Source of the DNA: Thermococcus piezophilus
GTDB lineage: Archaea; Methanobacteriota_B; Thermococci; Thermococcales; Thermococcaceae
DNA: 64,000 nt
Direction: 5' to 3'
Assembly: GCF_001647085.1 (NCBI RefSeq)
Contig: NZ_CP015520.1
Span: 1,446,219 to 1,510,218, forward strand
Below, one piece after another: positions 56,665-64,000 of this stretch. Within the stretch, counting starts at the first letter, position 1; each line of letters opens with the position of its first letter. The notes below the pieces were generated by a model. The model was not told the DNA's origin and ran no database searches. It saw nothing but the letters and a program-made list of their open reading frames with translations. Made by a program: the position numbers and the translations under genes.

Positions 56665-57320
56665 ATGAGTGATGGGAGGAGGAGTATAACCGACGTTATA
56701 CGGGAAGAGATAATGAGGGAGCCCTTTGTGGGGAATGCATGAGCTTGGGAATTGTTAACTATAGCGCCCTTGCGAGACTTCTTGCTGAGGAGCTTGATCT
56801 GGACTCTTCGATTCCTGCCATTAAAATGGCACTGATAAGGCTCGGCGAAGAGCTCAAAAAAGAAAAATCCCTCCTAGAAGGCAGGGTTAGGGAGGTTATC
56901 GGGAACAGCATTATAGAGTTGCAGTCCGATGTGAGCGTGATAACGGTTTCAAAGGAGCGCATTACTGGAGTTATAAAAGATATCTCCGAGATAATGAGTG
57001 AGTCACGATTCCTCTAACTGACCCAATGGAGAGAAACATTTACAATCGTTATTGCAAGTGAAGATGAGGAAAAAGTGTGTCAATTGGTAGGAGAAACCGT
57101 CAGCATACTGAGGGATCAAACGGCACTCACCATAATAAGCCCAGGGAGAATAATTGAAACTCCTGGTGTAGTGGCCTTCATGACATCGGCACTCTCATCA
57201 AACGGGATAAATATAACTCAAGTGATTTCCTGCTACAAAGACACGATCTTTGTAATTGACCGAAAAGACACCCCAAAGGCATACCAAATTCTAGAAGAGC
57301 TGATAAGAAGGATGCAGTAA
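56665..57320 (+). pseudogene. HTH-ACT-type regulatory protein, frameshift plus nonsense
   Basis: The start MSDGRRSITDVIREEIMREP (ATG 56665, with GGTGGGGGAG upstream) stops after 25 codons. One G added to the GGGG at 56730-56733 joins it to VGECMSLGIVNYSALARLLA and the helix-turn-helix-like part (DSSIPAIKMALIRLGEEL; QSDVSVITVSKERI). An in-frame TAA at 57015 interrupts before the ACT domain (FTIVIASEDEEKV, LTIISPGRIIETPGVVAFMT, GINITQVISCYKDTIFVI). The whole resembles archaeal ACT-domain regulators of about 220 residues. It lies just before the decayed NhaC gene, and both may be one inactivated unit. Confidence 0.7.
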
Positions 57321-57477
57321 ATCGTTCTAAATAAACTGTTTCAAATATAACAAAACTTGACTATTTTAAAATATTTGTTACAGAAAACATAAAAACGTTT
57401 CGATTATTCCTCGAGTGCTCCAGTTTCGGGACTTGCAGGATAGCGGACGGTTGCTGGAACTGTAAGGAGGGATGACC

Positions 57478-59112
57478 ATGTCAGACTTTGGAGTGCTTTC
57501 ACTCTTGCTGCCTCTGGTGGCTATAGGCTTGGCAATACTCACCAAAAGGGTCTTATTCGCTTTGTTTTTTAGAGTGTGGGTTGGTGGATTTCTGGTTGCA
57601 GGTGGAGATCAAGTAGGTGCAACCACTGAGACATTGAAGTGGATAATCTTTAACATAGCTTCAGCATGGGAAGAAGACGGCCAGATCATGACAGATCTGT
57701 GGAACACTAGAAGAATACTATTGTTCGACGCACTCATTGGTGCCGGTGTTGCACGTATATACAAAGCGGGTGGAATGAACGCCATCGCCAAAGCCGTAAC
57801 TCGGAAGGTCAAGACCAGCAGGGCCGCTTCATTGATGGCGGCTATCTTTGGTACCATAATATTCTTCGACGACTACACGAACACAATCATTGTCGGAAAC
57901 ACCATGAGGCCCATCACCGACAGGGGCAAGAGTTTCGAGGGAGTTTCTGGCTTACGCTGACGATTCCACCGCCGCCCCGGTGGCAGTTCTGGCCGTGGTT
58001 TCAACGTGAATAGGCTACGAGCTTGGACTCCTAAAGGACGCCATAGCAAGTGTGGGCGAAAACATAAGCGCTTACTCGGCTTGGTTTGCGAGCTGGCCTT
58101 ACAGGTTTTATCCAATCCTCGCGGTCATCCTTGTCTACCTCGTAGCAGCTACTCACAGGCACTACGGTCTGATGTTGAAGGCCGAGTACAGGACCAGAAA
58201 GGAGGGTAAAGTGCTCCGCGACGGCGCCCAGCCGATGATGACCACCGAGGTCGATGTTGGAATGTCTATAAGGGGCAAGGAAAGCGTCTGGGTATTCATA
58301 CTACCCGTCCTGGCACTGGTTCTTATGACTTCCTCGGCCTGTGGATCACTGGAAGTGGAAGTGCTGCCTATGCAGAGGGAGGATTCCAGGAGTTTCTGTC
58401 GAATGCAGACTCGACGTGGGCCCTCGTATGGGGGTTCGCTCTCAATGGTCATAGTTGCAATGGCGCTCGTCTTGGCCATGAAGAGAATGACCCTTGAGGA
58501 TGTCGAGCACACCTTGGTCACGGGAATGAAGCAGATGCATTTTGCCATGATGATACTCATCCTCTCGTGGAGCATCAAGAGCGCCTGCGACGCCGTTGGA
58601 ACTGCTGACTACATAGTCGGGGTGGCCTCAAACGTGCTCTCCCCTGGACTGATTCCCTTAGTCGTCTTTGTGGTGGTGGCGTTCATATCGTTCACGACAG
58701 GAACGAGCTGGGGAACCTTCTCGATAATGATGCCTATAGCGGTTCCGCTCTCCTACCAGCTCAGCGGAAGCTTTGGCCGATTGTTTACGCCAGCATTGCC
58801 TCAGTCTTTGCAGGGGGAGTATTTGGCGACCACGGCTCCCCCATCAGTGACACAACCATCATGAGCTCGATGTTCTCTGGCTGCGACCATATCGACCATG
58901 TGAACACTCAGATACCCTACGCCTTCACTTTGGGTGTTGTTGGTGCAGTGATGCTTCTGCTCTTCGCCGCCGGACTAAGGAACGGCTGGGTGCTACTGGC
59001 GATAGCGGTGCTCCTTCTTGGGGTGCTTCACCTTGTCCTCAGCGAGTGGTACGGCAGACAGGCGGGTATCCCACACGGCAAAGTTCCCATCTACATCGTA
59101 GAGGAAAGCTGA
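57478..59112 (+). pseudogene. nhaC: NhaC family Na+/H+ antiporter, multiply disrupted
   Basis: The region equals about 545 codons, a full NhaC. The pieces read in order: SDFGVLSLLLPLVAIGLAIL to GTIIFFDDYTNTIIVGNTMR; shift near 57931; SREFLAYADDSTAAPVAVLA, TGA at 58007 in place of an expected Trp, IGYELGLLKDAI onward; shift near 58328; FLGLWITGSGSAAYAEGG; shift at GGGGG near 58428; MVIVAMALVLAMKRM to TTGTSWGTFSIMMPIAVPL; shift near 58770; VFGDHGSPISDTTIMSSMFS to the end. Family residues FFDDYTN and GDHGSPISD are kept. ATG 57478 has GGAGGG upstream and a TATA-like ACATAAAAAC near 57392. Five lesions argue for real decay. Confidence 0.85.
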
Positions 59113-59151
59113 TTTTCCATTTCTTTTTGTGTATGCAGTTGTTGACGGGTT

Positions 59152-59168
59152 CTAAACCGACGGTTTAA
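59152..59168. repeat. Inverted repeat between nhaC pseudogene and DUF3211 gene
   Basis: TAAACC-GAC-GGTTTA is a perfect six-base inverted repeat with a three-base loop, followed about ten bases later by a T7 run. It could end the upstream transcript, or be an operator for the gene starting at 59217. Confidence 0.4.
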
Positions 59169-59216
59169 GAAATCCTTTTTTTGGGCCTTAATCAATAAAA
59201 TGGTGGGTGAGTCATC

Positions 59217-59912
59217 GTGAAAACAAAGAGCTGGGAAGTTGAACTCATCCATCCATGGGAGAGCCTTGAAGTAATCTTGAGTGAGCCGGAGAAAACACTT
59301 CCGTTCTTCCCTTACTTTGAAAGCATTGAGGGAGACACCGTTCGGTTCAAGGTGCCGCGCTTCATCTTTGACTTTGGCTATGAGTTTAAGCTCGCGGTCG
59401 GCTTCCAGAAGAGAAAAGCGATATACACTTTCACTGGGGACAGGGGCATACTCACCGTCACGTTCGAGATGACAGGGAGCAGGCTTAGGGTGACGGCCAG
59501 CTGGTCCGGATTTGGAGAGGTGTTTATGGGTAAGCCCCTCGAAACTTTTGCCAAAGGCATAGCCAAGGCAATACAGGACTTTTGCAGTGCCCAGGCGGCC
59601 TGTCCAGTGATGACGATAACCGAGGAAAAAGGAATCGTGGAACACGTAACCCCTGAGACAGCCCCGGCTCTTATAAAAAGGATTTCATGGGAGCTGAAAG
59701 GGAAGGACTTCATCTTGGAGGGTATCTCAGGGGATGGGACGGTCCTATCGGCCATGGTGAGGGATGAACACCTCGTTGAACTCAAGGTTAAAGAGAAGGA
59801 AGGAAGGGAGACGATCATACAGGCGGAAGTGCCGGTTTTGGAGCTTACACCTGAGCTCTTTGAGGGCTTACCACTGAAAGAAAAGTTTGAGATAAAAGTA
59901 AAGCGGATTTAA
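59217..59912 (+). CDS. DUF3211-like protein
   Basis: 231 residues. The N-terminal 130 residues (HPWESLEVILSEPEKTLPFF, FKVPRFIFDFGYEFKL, then VTASWSGFGEVFMGKPLETF) fit an SRPBCC/START-like cavity fold, as assigned to the archaeal DUF3211 family. A second part (about 140-231, LIKRISWELKGKDFILEGIS) is made of alternating strands. SRPBCC proteins bind hydrophobic ligands; no ligand is known here. The GTG start at 59217 has GGTGGGTGAG about five bases upstream. The end overlaps the HIT gene by four bases, convergent. Confidence 0.62.
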   Translation: MKTKSWEVELIHPWESLEVILSEPEKTLPFFPYFESIEGDTVRFKVPRFIFDFGYEFKLAVGFQKRKAIYTFTGDRGILTVTFEMTGSRLRVTASWSGFGEVFMGKPLETFAKGIAKAIQDFCSAQAACPVMTITEEKGIVEHVTPETAPALIKRISWELKGKDFILEGISGDGTVLSAMVRDEHLVELKVKEKEGRETIIQAEVPVLELTPELFEGLPLKEKFEIKVKRI

Positions 59913-60409
59913 ACTTTCTCTTCTTTTAGGACTTCTTCAAGTGCCCTCTTCAGCTCGTCGTAGGCCTCTTCCAGTGATTCAGGGATGACCTTCGTATTGG
60001 CTATAACCGGCATGAAATTTGTGTCGCCGTTCCACCTCGGCACGATGTGGAAGTGCACGTGGTCATCTATGCCTGCCCCTGCAACGCGGCCAATGTTCAC
60101 GCCCATGTTGAACCCATCGGGGCTCATAGCCTTCCTCAGGGCTCTTATCATGAGCTGGGAGAGCTTCATGATCTCAAGGAGTTCTTCGTCCGTTAGTTCC
60201 TCCCACTTTCCGACGTGACGGTAGGGGGCTATCATAACGTGACCGGGGTTGTAAGGGTAGTTGTTCATTATTATGAAGCTGTGCTTTCCGCGGTAGAGTA
60301 TGAGCCTCTCCCTGTCGCGTTTCTCCTTCGGGAAGTCGCAGAATATGCATCCGTCGTATTTAGATGAGCGTATGTACTCTATCCTCCAAGGTGCCCAGAG
60401 CACTTTCAT
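59909..60409 (-). CDS. HIT family nucleotide hydrolase/transferase
   Basis: 166 residues. The histidine triad is DDHVHFHIVPRWNGD (HxHxH), preceded by LILYRGKHSFIIMNNYPYNPGHVMIAPYRHV and a zinc-type CIFCDFP near residue 21. The length and the RWNGDTNF ending resemble Ap4A phosphorylase/hydrolase-like archaeal HIT proteins, which split dinucleoside polyphosphates or adenylylated compounds. ATG 60409 has GGGGGTGAGAG upstream and its own TATA element (GCTTTTAAC on the minus strand, near 60445). Confidence 0.9.
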   Translation of the reverse strand: MKVLWAPWRIEYIRSSKYDGCIFCDFPKEKRDRERLILYRGKHSFIIMNNYPYNPGHVMIAPYRHVGKWEELTDEELLEIMKLSQLMIRALRKAMSPDGFNMGVNIGRVAGAGIDDHVHFHIVPRWNGDTNFMPVIANTKVIPESLEEAYDELKRALEEVLKEEKV

Positions 60410-60499
60410 TCTCTCACCCCCAGTGGGAGAAACGGGGCGGAGTTAAAAGCTTTTTTGAACAATCTGAAATACCTTTCGAGGTTCAGAAACATCTGACAA

Positions 60500-60511
60500 A
60501 GCTTTTAACGG
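60500..60511 (+). promoter_or_regulatory. apgM promoter
   Basis: AAAGCTTTTAACGG carries a TATA-like CTTTTAAC about 35 bases before GTG 60541. The predicted leader of about ten bases includes GGTGAT. No full TATCAC-N5-GTGATA glycolytic operator is seen. Confidence 0.45.
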
Positions 60512-60540
60512 TTGGCCACCAACCACCTCTGGTGATAGAC

Positions 60541-61773
60541 GTGAAGAGGAAGGGACTTCTGATAATCCTCGATGGCCTCGGAGACAGGCCGATCAAAGAG
60601 TTCGGCGGAAAGACCCCGCTTGAGTACGCTGATACACCGAACATGGACAGGCTCGCCAAGATGGGAATCCTTGGCCAGCAGGACCCGATAAAGCCGGGCC
60701 AGCCAGCCGGCAGCGACACCGCTCACCTCTCGATATTCGGCTACGATCCATACAAGGTCTACCGCGGCAGGGGCTTCCTCGAGGCGCTGGGAGTCGGCCT
60801 CGACCTTGATGAGGACGACCTCGCCTTCAGGGTTAACTTCGCCACTATCGAGAACGGCATCATCACCGACAGGAGGGCCGGAAGAATAAGCACGGAGGAA
60901 GCCCACGAGCTCGCCAAGGCCATTCAGGAGAACGTCAAACTGCCTGTTGAATTCATCTTCGTTGGGGCGACCGGCCACAGGGCCGTTCTGGTGCTCAGGG
61001 GCATGGCCGCCGGCTATAGAGTCGGCGAGAACGACCCCCACGAGGCCGGAAAGCCGCCTCATGAGTTCACCTACGAGGACGATGCGAGCAAGAAGGTGGC
61101 AGAAATCCTCGAGGAGTTCGTGAGGCAGGCCCACGAGGTTCTCGAAAAGCACCCGATAAACGAGAAGAGGAAGAAGGAGGGCAAGCCGGTAGCGAACTAC
61201 CTCCTTGTCAGGGGCGCGGGAACTTATCCGGACATACCGATGAAGTTCACCGAGCAGTGGAAGGTTAAGGCTGCTGCAGTCGTCGCCGTTTCCCTCGTCA
61301 AGGGCGTCGCAAGGGCGATAGGCTTTGACATATACACGCCCGAAGGGGCGACCGGGGAATACAATACCGATGCGATGGCCAAAGCCAAGAAGGTCGTTGA
61401 ACTCCTCAAGGACTACGACTTCGTGTTCCTCCACTTCAAACCTACCGATGCTGCCGGCCACGATAACAACCCGAAGCTCAAGGCTCAAATGGTAGAGAAG
61501 GCCGACGAGATGATAGGATACATTATTGACAACATCGACTTCGAGGAGGTTGTTATAGCAATAACCGGCGACCACTCAACTCCATGCGAGGTTATGAATC
61601 ATAGCGGCGACCCGGTTCCGCTCCTCATCGCCGGCGGTGGCGTCAGGGCCGACCATACTGAGGCCTTCGGTGAGCGCGAGTGCATGCGCGGTGGAATAGG
61701 CAGGGTGAAGGGTCACGACATAGTGTCTATGATGATGGATCTCATGAACCGCTCCGAGAAGTTCGGAGCCTGA
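60541..61773 (+). CDS. apgM: 2,3-bisphosphoglycerate-independent phosphoglycerate mutase (archaeal)
   Basis: 410 residues, alkaline phosphatase fold. Metal and nucleophile sites: LLIILDGLGDRP at the start, PAGSDTAHLSIFGYDP with the phosphorylated Ser, LHFKPTDAAGHDNN, ITGDHSTP and MNHSGDPVP. It interconverts 3- and 2-phosphoglycerate in glycolysis and gluconeogenesis. GTG 60541 (MKRKGLL) has GGTGAT four bases upstream and gives the known length; the open frame to 60364 runs through the HIT gene's promoter and is not used. In P. furiosus the same neighbours follow, as I recall (PF1959-PF1961). Confidence 0.96.
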   Translation: MKRKGLLIILDGLGDRPIKEFGGKTPLEYADTPNMDRLAKMGILGQQDPIKPGQPAGSDTAHLSIFGYDPYKVYRGRGFLEALGVGLDLDEDDLAFRVNFATIENGIITDRRAGRISTEEAHELAKAIQENVKLPVEFIFVGATGHRAVLVLRGMAAGYRVGENDPHEAGKPPHEFTYEDDASKKVAEILEEFVRQAHEVLEKHPINEKRKKEGKPVANYLLVRGAGTYPDIPMKFTEQWKVKAAAVVAVSLVKGVARAIGFDIYTPEGATGEYNTDAMAKAKKVVELLKDYDFVFLHFKPTDAAGHDNNPKLKAQMVEKADEMIGYIIDNIDFEEVVIAITGDHSTPCEVMNHSGDPVPLLIAGGGVRADHTEAFGERECMRGGIGRVKGHDIVSMMMDLMNRSEKFGA

Positions 61774-61781
61774 ACTCTTCT

Positions 61782-61794
61782 CCCCTTTTTCTTC
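61782..61794 (+). terminator. Poly-T terminator after apgM
   Basis: CCCCTTTTTCTTCC begins about nine bases after the apgM stop and precedes the operator-like repeat and TATA box of the next operon. Confidence 0.45.
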
Positions 61795-61803
61795 CGTATC
61801 GCT

Positions 61804-61847
61804 TGAAATGAATTTCATTTTAACGTTCAAATGAAAAACTTAATAAG
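61804..61847 (+). promoter_or_regulatory. Promoter and nested inverted repeats before the AKR-WOR4 operon
   Basis: A TATA box CTTAATAAG (61839-61847) lies 34-42 bases before GTG 61881. Upstream are two inverted repeats: TGAAAT-GA-ATTTCA (61804-61817) and TTTCATTT-N8-AAATGAAA (61813-61820 and 61829-61836). The second ends against the BRE, where a regulator could block or recruit TFB. This looks like an operator for the tungsten-enzyme operon. Confidence 0.5.
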
Positions 61848-61880
61848 ATTCCAGGACGAATACCCAAAATAGGTGATGGT

Positions 61881-62717
61881 GTGAAGAGAGTTCCGGTTTT
61901 TAACGACCTCAAAAGGATCGGAAGTGACAGGGTCACTGCTATAGGCATAGGTACGTGGGGCATCGGCGGCTACGAGAGCCCTGATTACTCGCGAGATAAG
62001 GAGAGCATCGAAGCCCTCAAGCATGGTCTCGAGCTGGGTATCAATCTCATTGACACGGCGGAGTTCTACGGTGCCGGCCACAGCGAGGAGCTAGTGAGAG
62101 AAGCGATAAGGGAGTTTGAGCGGGACGATATGTTTATCATCAGCAAAGTATGGCCGACGCACTTCGGATACGAAAGCGCGAAGAAGGCCGCCAGAGCGAG
62201 CGCCAAGAGACTCGGCACCCACATAGACCTCTACCTCCTCCACTGGCCAAGCAGCAGCTTTGAGAAAATCAGGGAGACGCTTCACGCCTTGGAGGAGCTC
62301 GTTGATGAAGGATTAATTTGCTACATAGGAGTGAGCAACTTCGACCTTGAACTTCTCAAGCACTCCCAGGAAGTCATGAAAAAGTACGAGATAGTTGCTA
62401 ACGAGGTGAAGTACTCCCTCAGAGACCGCTGGCCAGAGACAAGCGGCCTTCTCGACTATATGAAGAAAGAAACGATTGCCCTGATAGCATATACGCCACT
62501 CGAGAAGGGTTCCCTCGCGAGGAACGAGTGCCTGGCAAAAATCGGTGAGAGATACGGCAAAACCGCCGCTCAGGTCGCACTGAACTACCTCGTCGGGGAG
62601 GATAACGTCGTAGCCATCCCGAAGGCCGGGAGTAAAGACCACCTTGAAGAGAACTTTGGAGCCATGGGCTGGAGGCTCTCGAAAGAAGACCGTGAAAAGG
62701 TCCGGAGGTGCGTCTGA
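61881..62717 (+). CDS. Aldo/keto reductase
   Basis: 278 residues, TIM barrel. The catalytic tetrad is readable: Asp and Tyr in LIDTAEFYGAGHSEE, Lys in FIISKVWPTHFG, His in YLLHWPSSS. The NADP(H) site is near the end (VAIPKAGSKDHLEENFGAMG). It reduces aldehydes or oxidises alcohols; the substrate is unknown. GTG 61881 has AGGTGATG a few bases upstream. Its stop overlaps the start of the tungsten aldehyde oxidoreductase (TGATG), so the pair may interconvert an alcohol, an aldehyde and an acid (inference). Confidence 0.92.
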   Translation: MKRVPVFNDLKRIGSDRVTAIGIGTWGIGGYESPDYSRDKESIEALKHGLELGINLIDTAEFYGAGHSEELVREAIREFERDDMFIISKVWPTHFGYESAKKAARASAKRLGTHIDLYLLHWPSSSFEKIRETLHALEELVDEGLICYIGVSNFDLELLKHSQEVMKKYEIVANEVKYSLRDRWPETSGLLDYMKKETIALIAYTPLEKGSLARNECLAKIGERYGKTAAQVALNYLVGEDNVVAIPKAGSKDHLEENFGAMGWRLSKEDREKVRRCV

Positions 62718-64000
62718 TGTATGGCTACCACAACAGGATAGCACGGGTGAACCTGAGCAGAGGTAAGGTAACCTACGAGAAGCTTGACGACGAGACGATC
62801 AGGAGGTTCATAGGAGGAAAGGGGCTTGGCTACTACATCATCTACCGTGAGGTTCCGCCGGGAACCGATCCGCTCAGCCCGGCGAACAAGCTTGTCTTCG
62901 CTCCAGGAGGAATGACGGGCTTAGTTCCGGGCTCGAGTAAGGTCATAGCCATGAGCAAGAGCCCAGAGACTGGGTTAATAAGCGACTCCAGCGGTGGAGA
63001 CGCCTTCGGGCCCAAGCTCAAGGGCCACTTCGACGCCCTGATAATCGAGGGGAAGGCAGAGAAGCCAGTATATCTCTATATCCATGATGGTGAGGTCGAG
63101 ATAATAGACGCCGAAGACCTGTGGGGCAGAGGGACTTACGAAGTTGCTAAGGAAATCTGGAAGGAGCACCCAAAGGCCAGCATGGCCATGATAGGGCCCG
63201 CTGGAGAAAAAACTGCCAGGATAGCGAACATAATCTATGACACCGAGAGGGCCAGTGGAAGGGGCGGTCTTGGCGCGGTTCTTGGAAGCAAGAAGGTTAA
63301 GGCAGTCGTTGTGGAGCCGGGCCAGAAACCGAATGTTGCTCATCCGGAAGAGTTTCAGCGGCTCTGGAAGGAGTTCTACAGTGAGTTCGCCACTAATCCG
63401 AAGTACGGGCACACGAGGAACTACGGAACCACCGATGCCCTCAGGAGCTCGGCGAGCCTCGGCATGAGTCCTGCCTACAACTTCTCGAGGCCTTACATCC
63501 CGGACGAGCTGGCGAGCAAATTAGCGGGCGACGAGGTCAAGAAGTATGAGATAGAGCCGGAATGGTTCGTGCACGGCAAGAGTTGTCCGATAAAGTGCGC
63601 TCGCTACGTCGAGGTAGAATACAAAGGAAGGAAGATACGCGTCAAGCCCGAATACGAGAGCATAGCCATGCTCGGAGCAGCAACGGGAGTCTTCAACTTC
63701 CAGGCTGTTGCGTACTTCAACTGGCTTGCCAACAATCTCGGGCTGGACAGTATAGCGGCCGGAGCTACAATAGCGTGGCTTTTCGAGATGGTCGAGAGGG
63801 GCCTAATCGGCGAGAACGAGATAGGCTTCCCCGTTAAAGGCTGGGGTGACGAAGAGGCCGAAGAGAAGATCCTCAAGCTCATGGCCGAGAGGAAGGGCAT
63901 CGGTGCGATCCTTGCCGATGGAGTAAAGCGTGCCTGCGAAAGGCTCGGAAGGGGCTGCGAGTTTGCAGTCCACGTCAAGGGCATGGAGTCACCGGCCTGG
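62717..64000 (+). CDS. wor4: Tungsten-containing aldehyde:ferredoxin oxidoreductase family, WOR4-like (partial)
   Basis: The first 428 codons are in the window; the gene runs off the right edge. It begins MYGYHNRIARVNLSRGKVTY; FIGGKGLGYYII, PGGMTGLVPGSSKVIAMSKS, GDAFGPKLKGHFDALIIEGK, ERASGRGGLGAVLGSKKVKA and SCPIKCARY (a cluster-binding CxxxC, to be joined by later cysteines outside the window) are AOR family blocks that bind tungstopterin. Order after apgM and an aldo/keto reductase matches P. furiosus WOR4 (PF1961), an enzyme linked to growth on sulfur whose substrate is unknown. ATG 62717 has GGAGGTG seven bases upstream. Confidence 0.9.
   Translation, partial: MYGYHNRIARVNLSRGKVTYEKLDDETIRRFIGGKGLGYYIIYREVPPGTDPLSPANKLVFAPGGMTGLVPGSSKVIAMSKSPETGLISDSSGGDAFGPKLKGHFDALIIEGKAEKPVYLYIHDGEVEIIDAEDLWGRGTYEVAKEIWKEHPKASMAMIGPAGEKTARIANIIYDTERASGRGGLGAVLGSKKVKAVVVEPGQKPNVAHPEEFQRLWKEFYSEFATNPKYGHTRNYGTTDALRSSASLGMSPAYNFSRPYIPDELASKLAGDEVKKYEIEPEWFVHGKSCPIKCARYVEVEYKGRKIRVKPEYESIAMLGAATGVFNFQAVAYFNWLANNLGLDSIAAGATIAWLFEMVERGLIGENEIGFPVKGWGDEEAEEKILKLMAERKGIGAILADGVKRACERLGRGCEFAVHVKGMESPAW

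Noticed and set aside
60505-60540. Thermococcales glycolytic motif (TATCAC-N5-GTGATA) before apgM
   Set aside because: Only GTGATA is present, and it is the ribosome binding site; the other half-site is missing.
60505-61575. 356-codon minus-strand frame opposite apgM
   Set aside because: It is antisense to a complete enzyme, has no start signals, and its composition is that of a shadow frame.

Overview
The window looks like the chromosome of a hyperthermophilic archaeon of the order Thermococcales, most likely Thermococcus. Evidence: archaeal GatDE, an archaeal-type RNA polymerase subunit F beside ribosomal protein L21e, Pus10, endonuclease Q, archaeal 8-oxoguanine glycosylase (AGOG), aIF5A, an archaeal phosphoglycerate mutase followed by an aldo/keto reductase and a tungsten aldehyde oxidoreductase (the order I recall for PF1959-PF1961 of Pyrococcus furiosus), and TATA-box promoters with GGTG-type ribosome binding sites. 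Genes are tightly packed on both strands with many ATGA-type overlaps. I saw no tRNA, rRNA, CRISPR array or intact insertion sequence.

Layout. 1-8 kb: a probable solute-binding protein end, a membrane glycosyltransferase, an RNase III-like protein, a TIM-barrel protein, membrane peptidase SppA, and a pterin cluster (dihydropteroate synthase facing a frameshifted RFA-P synthase) followed by AGOG. 8-13 kb: an ABC-2 exporter, a UbiD-type decarboxylase, an XPB-like helicase and TruA. 13-28 kb: PheST, threonine dehydrogenase, a MinD-like ATPase with HMG-CoA reductase, a C/D box guide RNA, GatDE, and the translation cluster pus10-rpl21e-rpoF-DUF655-rsmA. 28-38 kb: a ferritin-like protein, an unusual radical SAM protein, the S-layer protein with its own strong promoter, AmrS, and a three-gene sugar/lipid operon. 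38-50 kb: ThiL, a polyprenol kinase-like protein, EndoQ, a ClC channel, a CPA2 antiporter with a CBS regulator, agmatinase with aIF5A, a LeuT-fold transporter and Nep1. 50-60 kb is rich in broken genes: a saccharopine dehydrogenase-like gene, two DUF257-type genes, a DUF996 protein, an ACT regulator and an NhaC antiporter, among intact ArgF, ThyX and an m5C methyltransferase. 60-64 kb: HIT hydrolase, ApgM, aldo/keto reductase and the start of a WOR4-type tungsten enzyme.

Themes. Isoprenoid synthesis (HMG-CoA reductase, UbiD-type decarboxylase, polyprenol kinase) and cell-surface construction (S-layer, glycosyltransferases, flippase, deacetylase) recur. Polyamine synthesis sits next to its user, aIF5A. 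Roughly nine loci are disrupted, often at short G or C runs, while core genes are intact. This is either true decay of accessory genes, sequencing error in part, or both. The clearest non-protein discovery is the C/D box sRNA at about 20222-20285.
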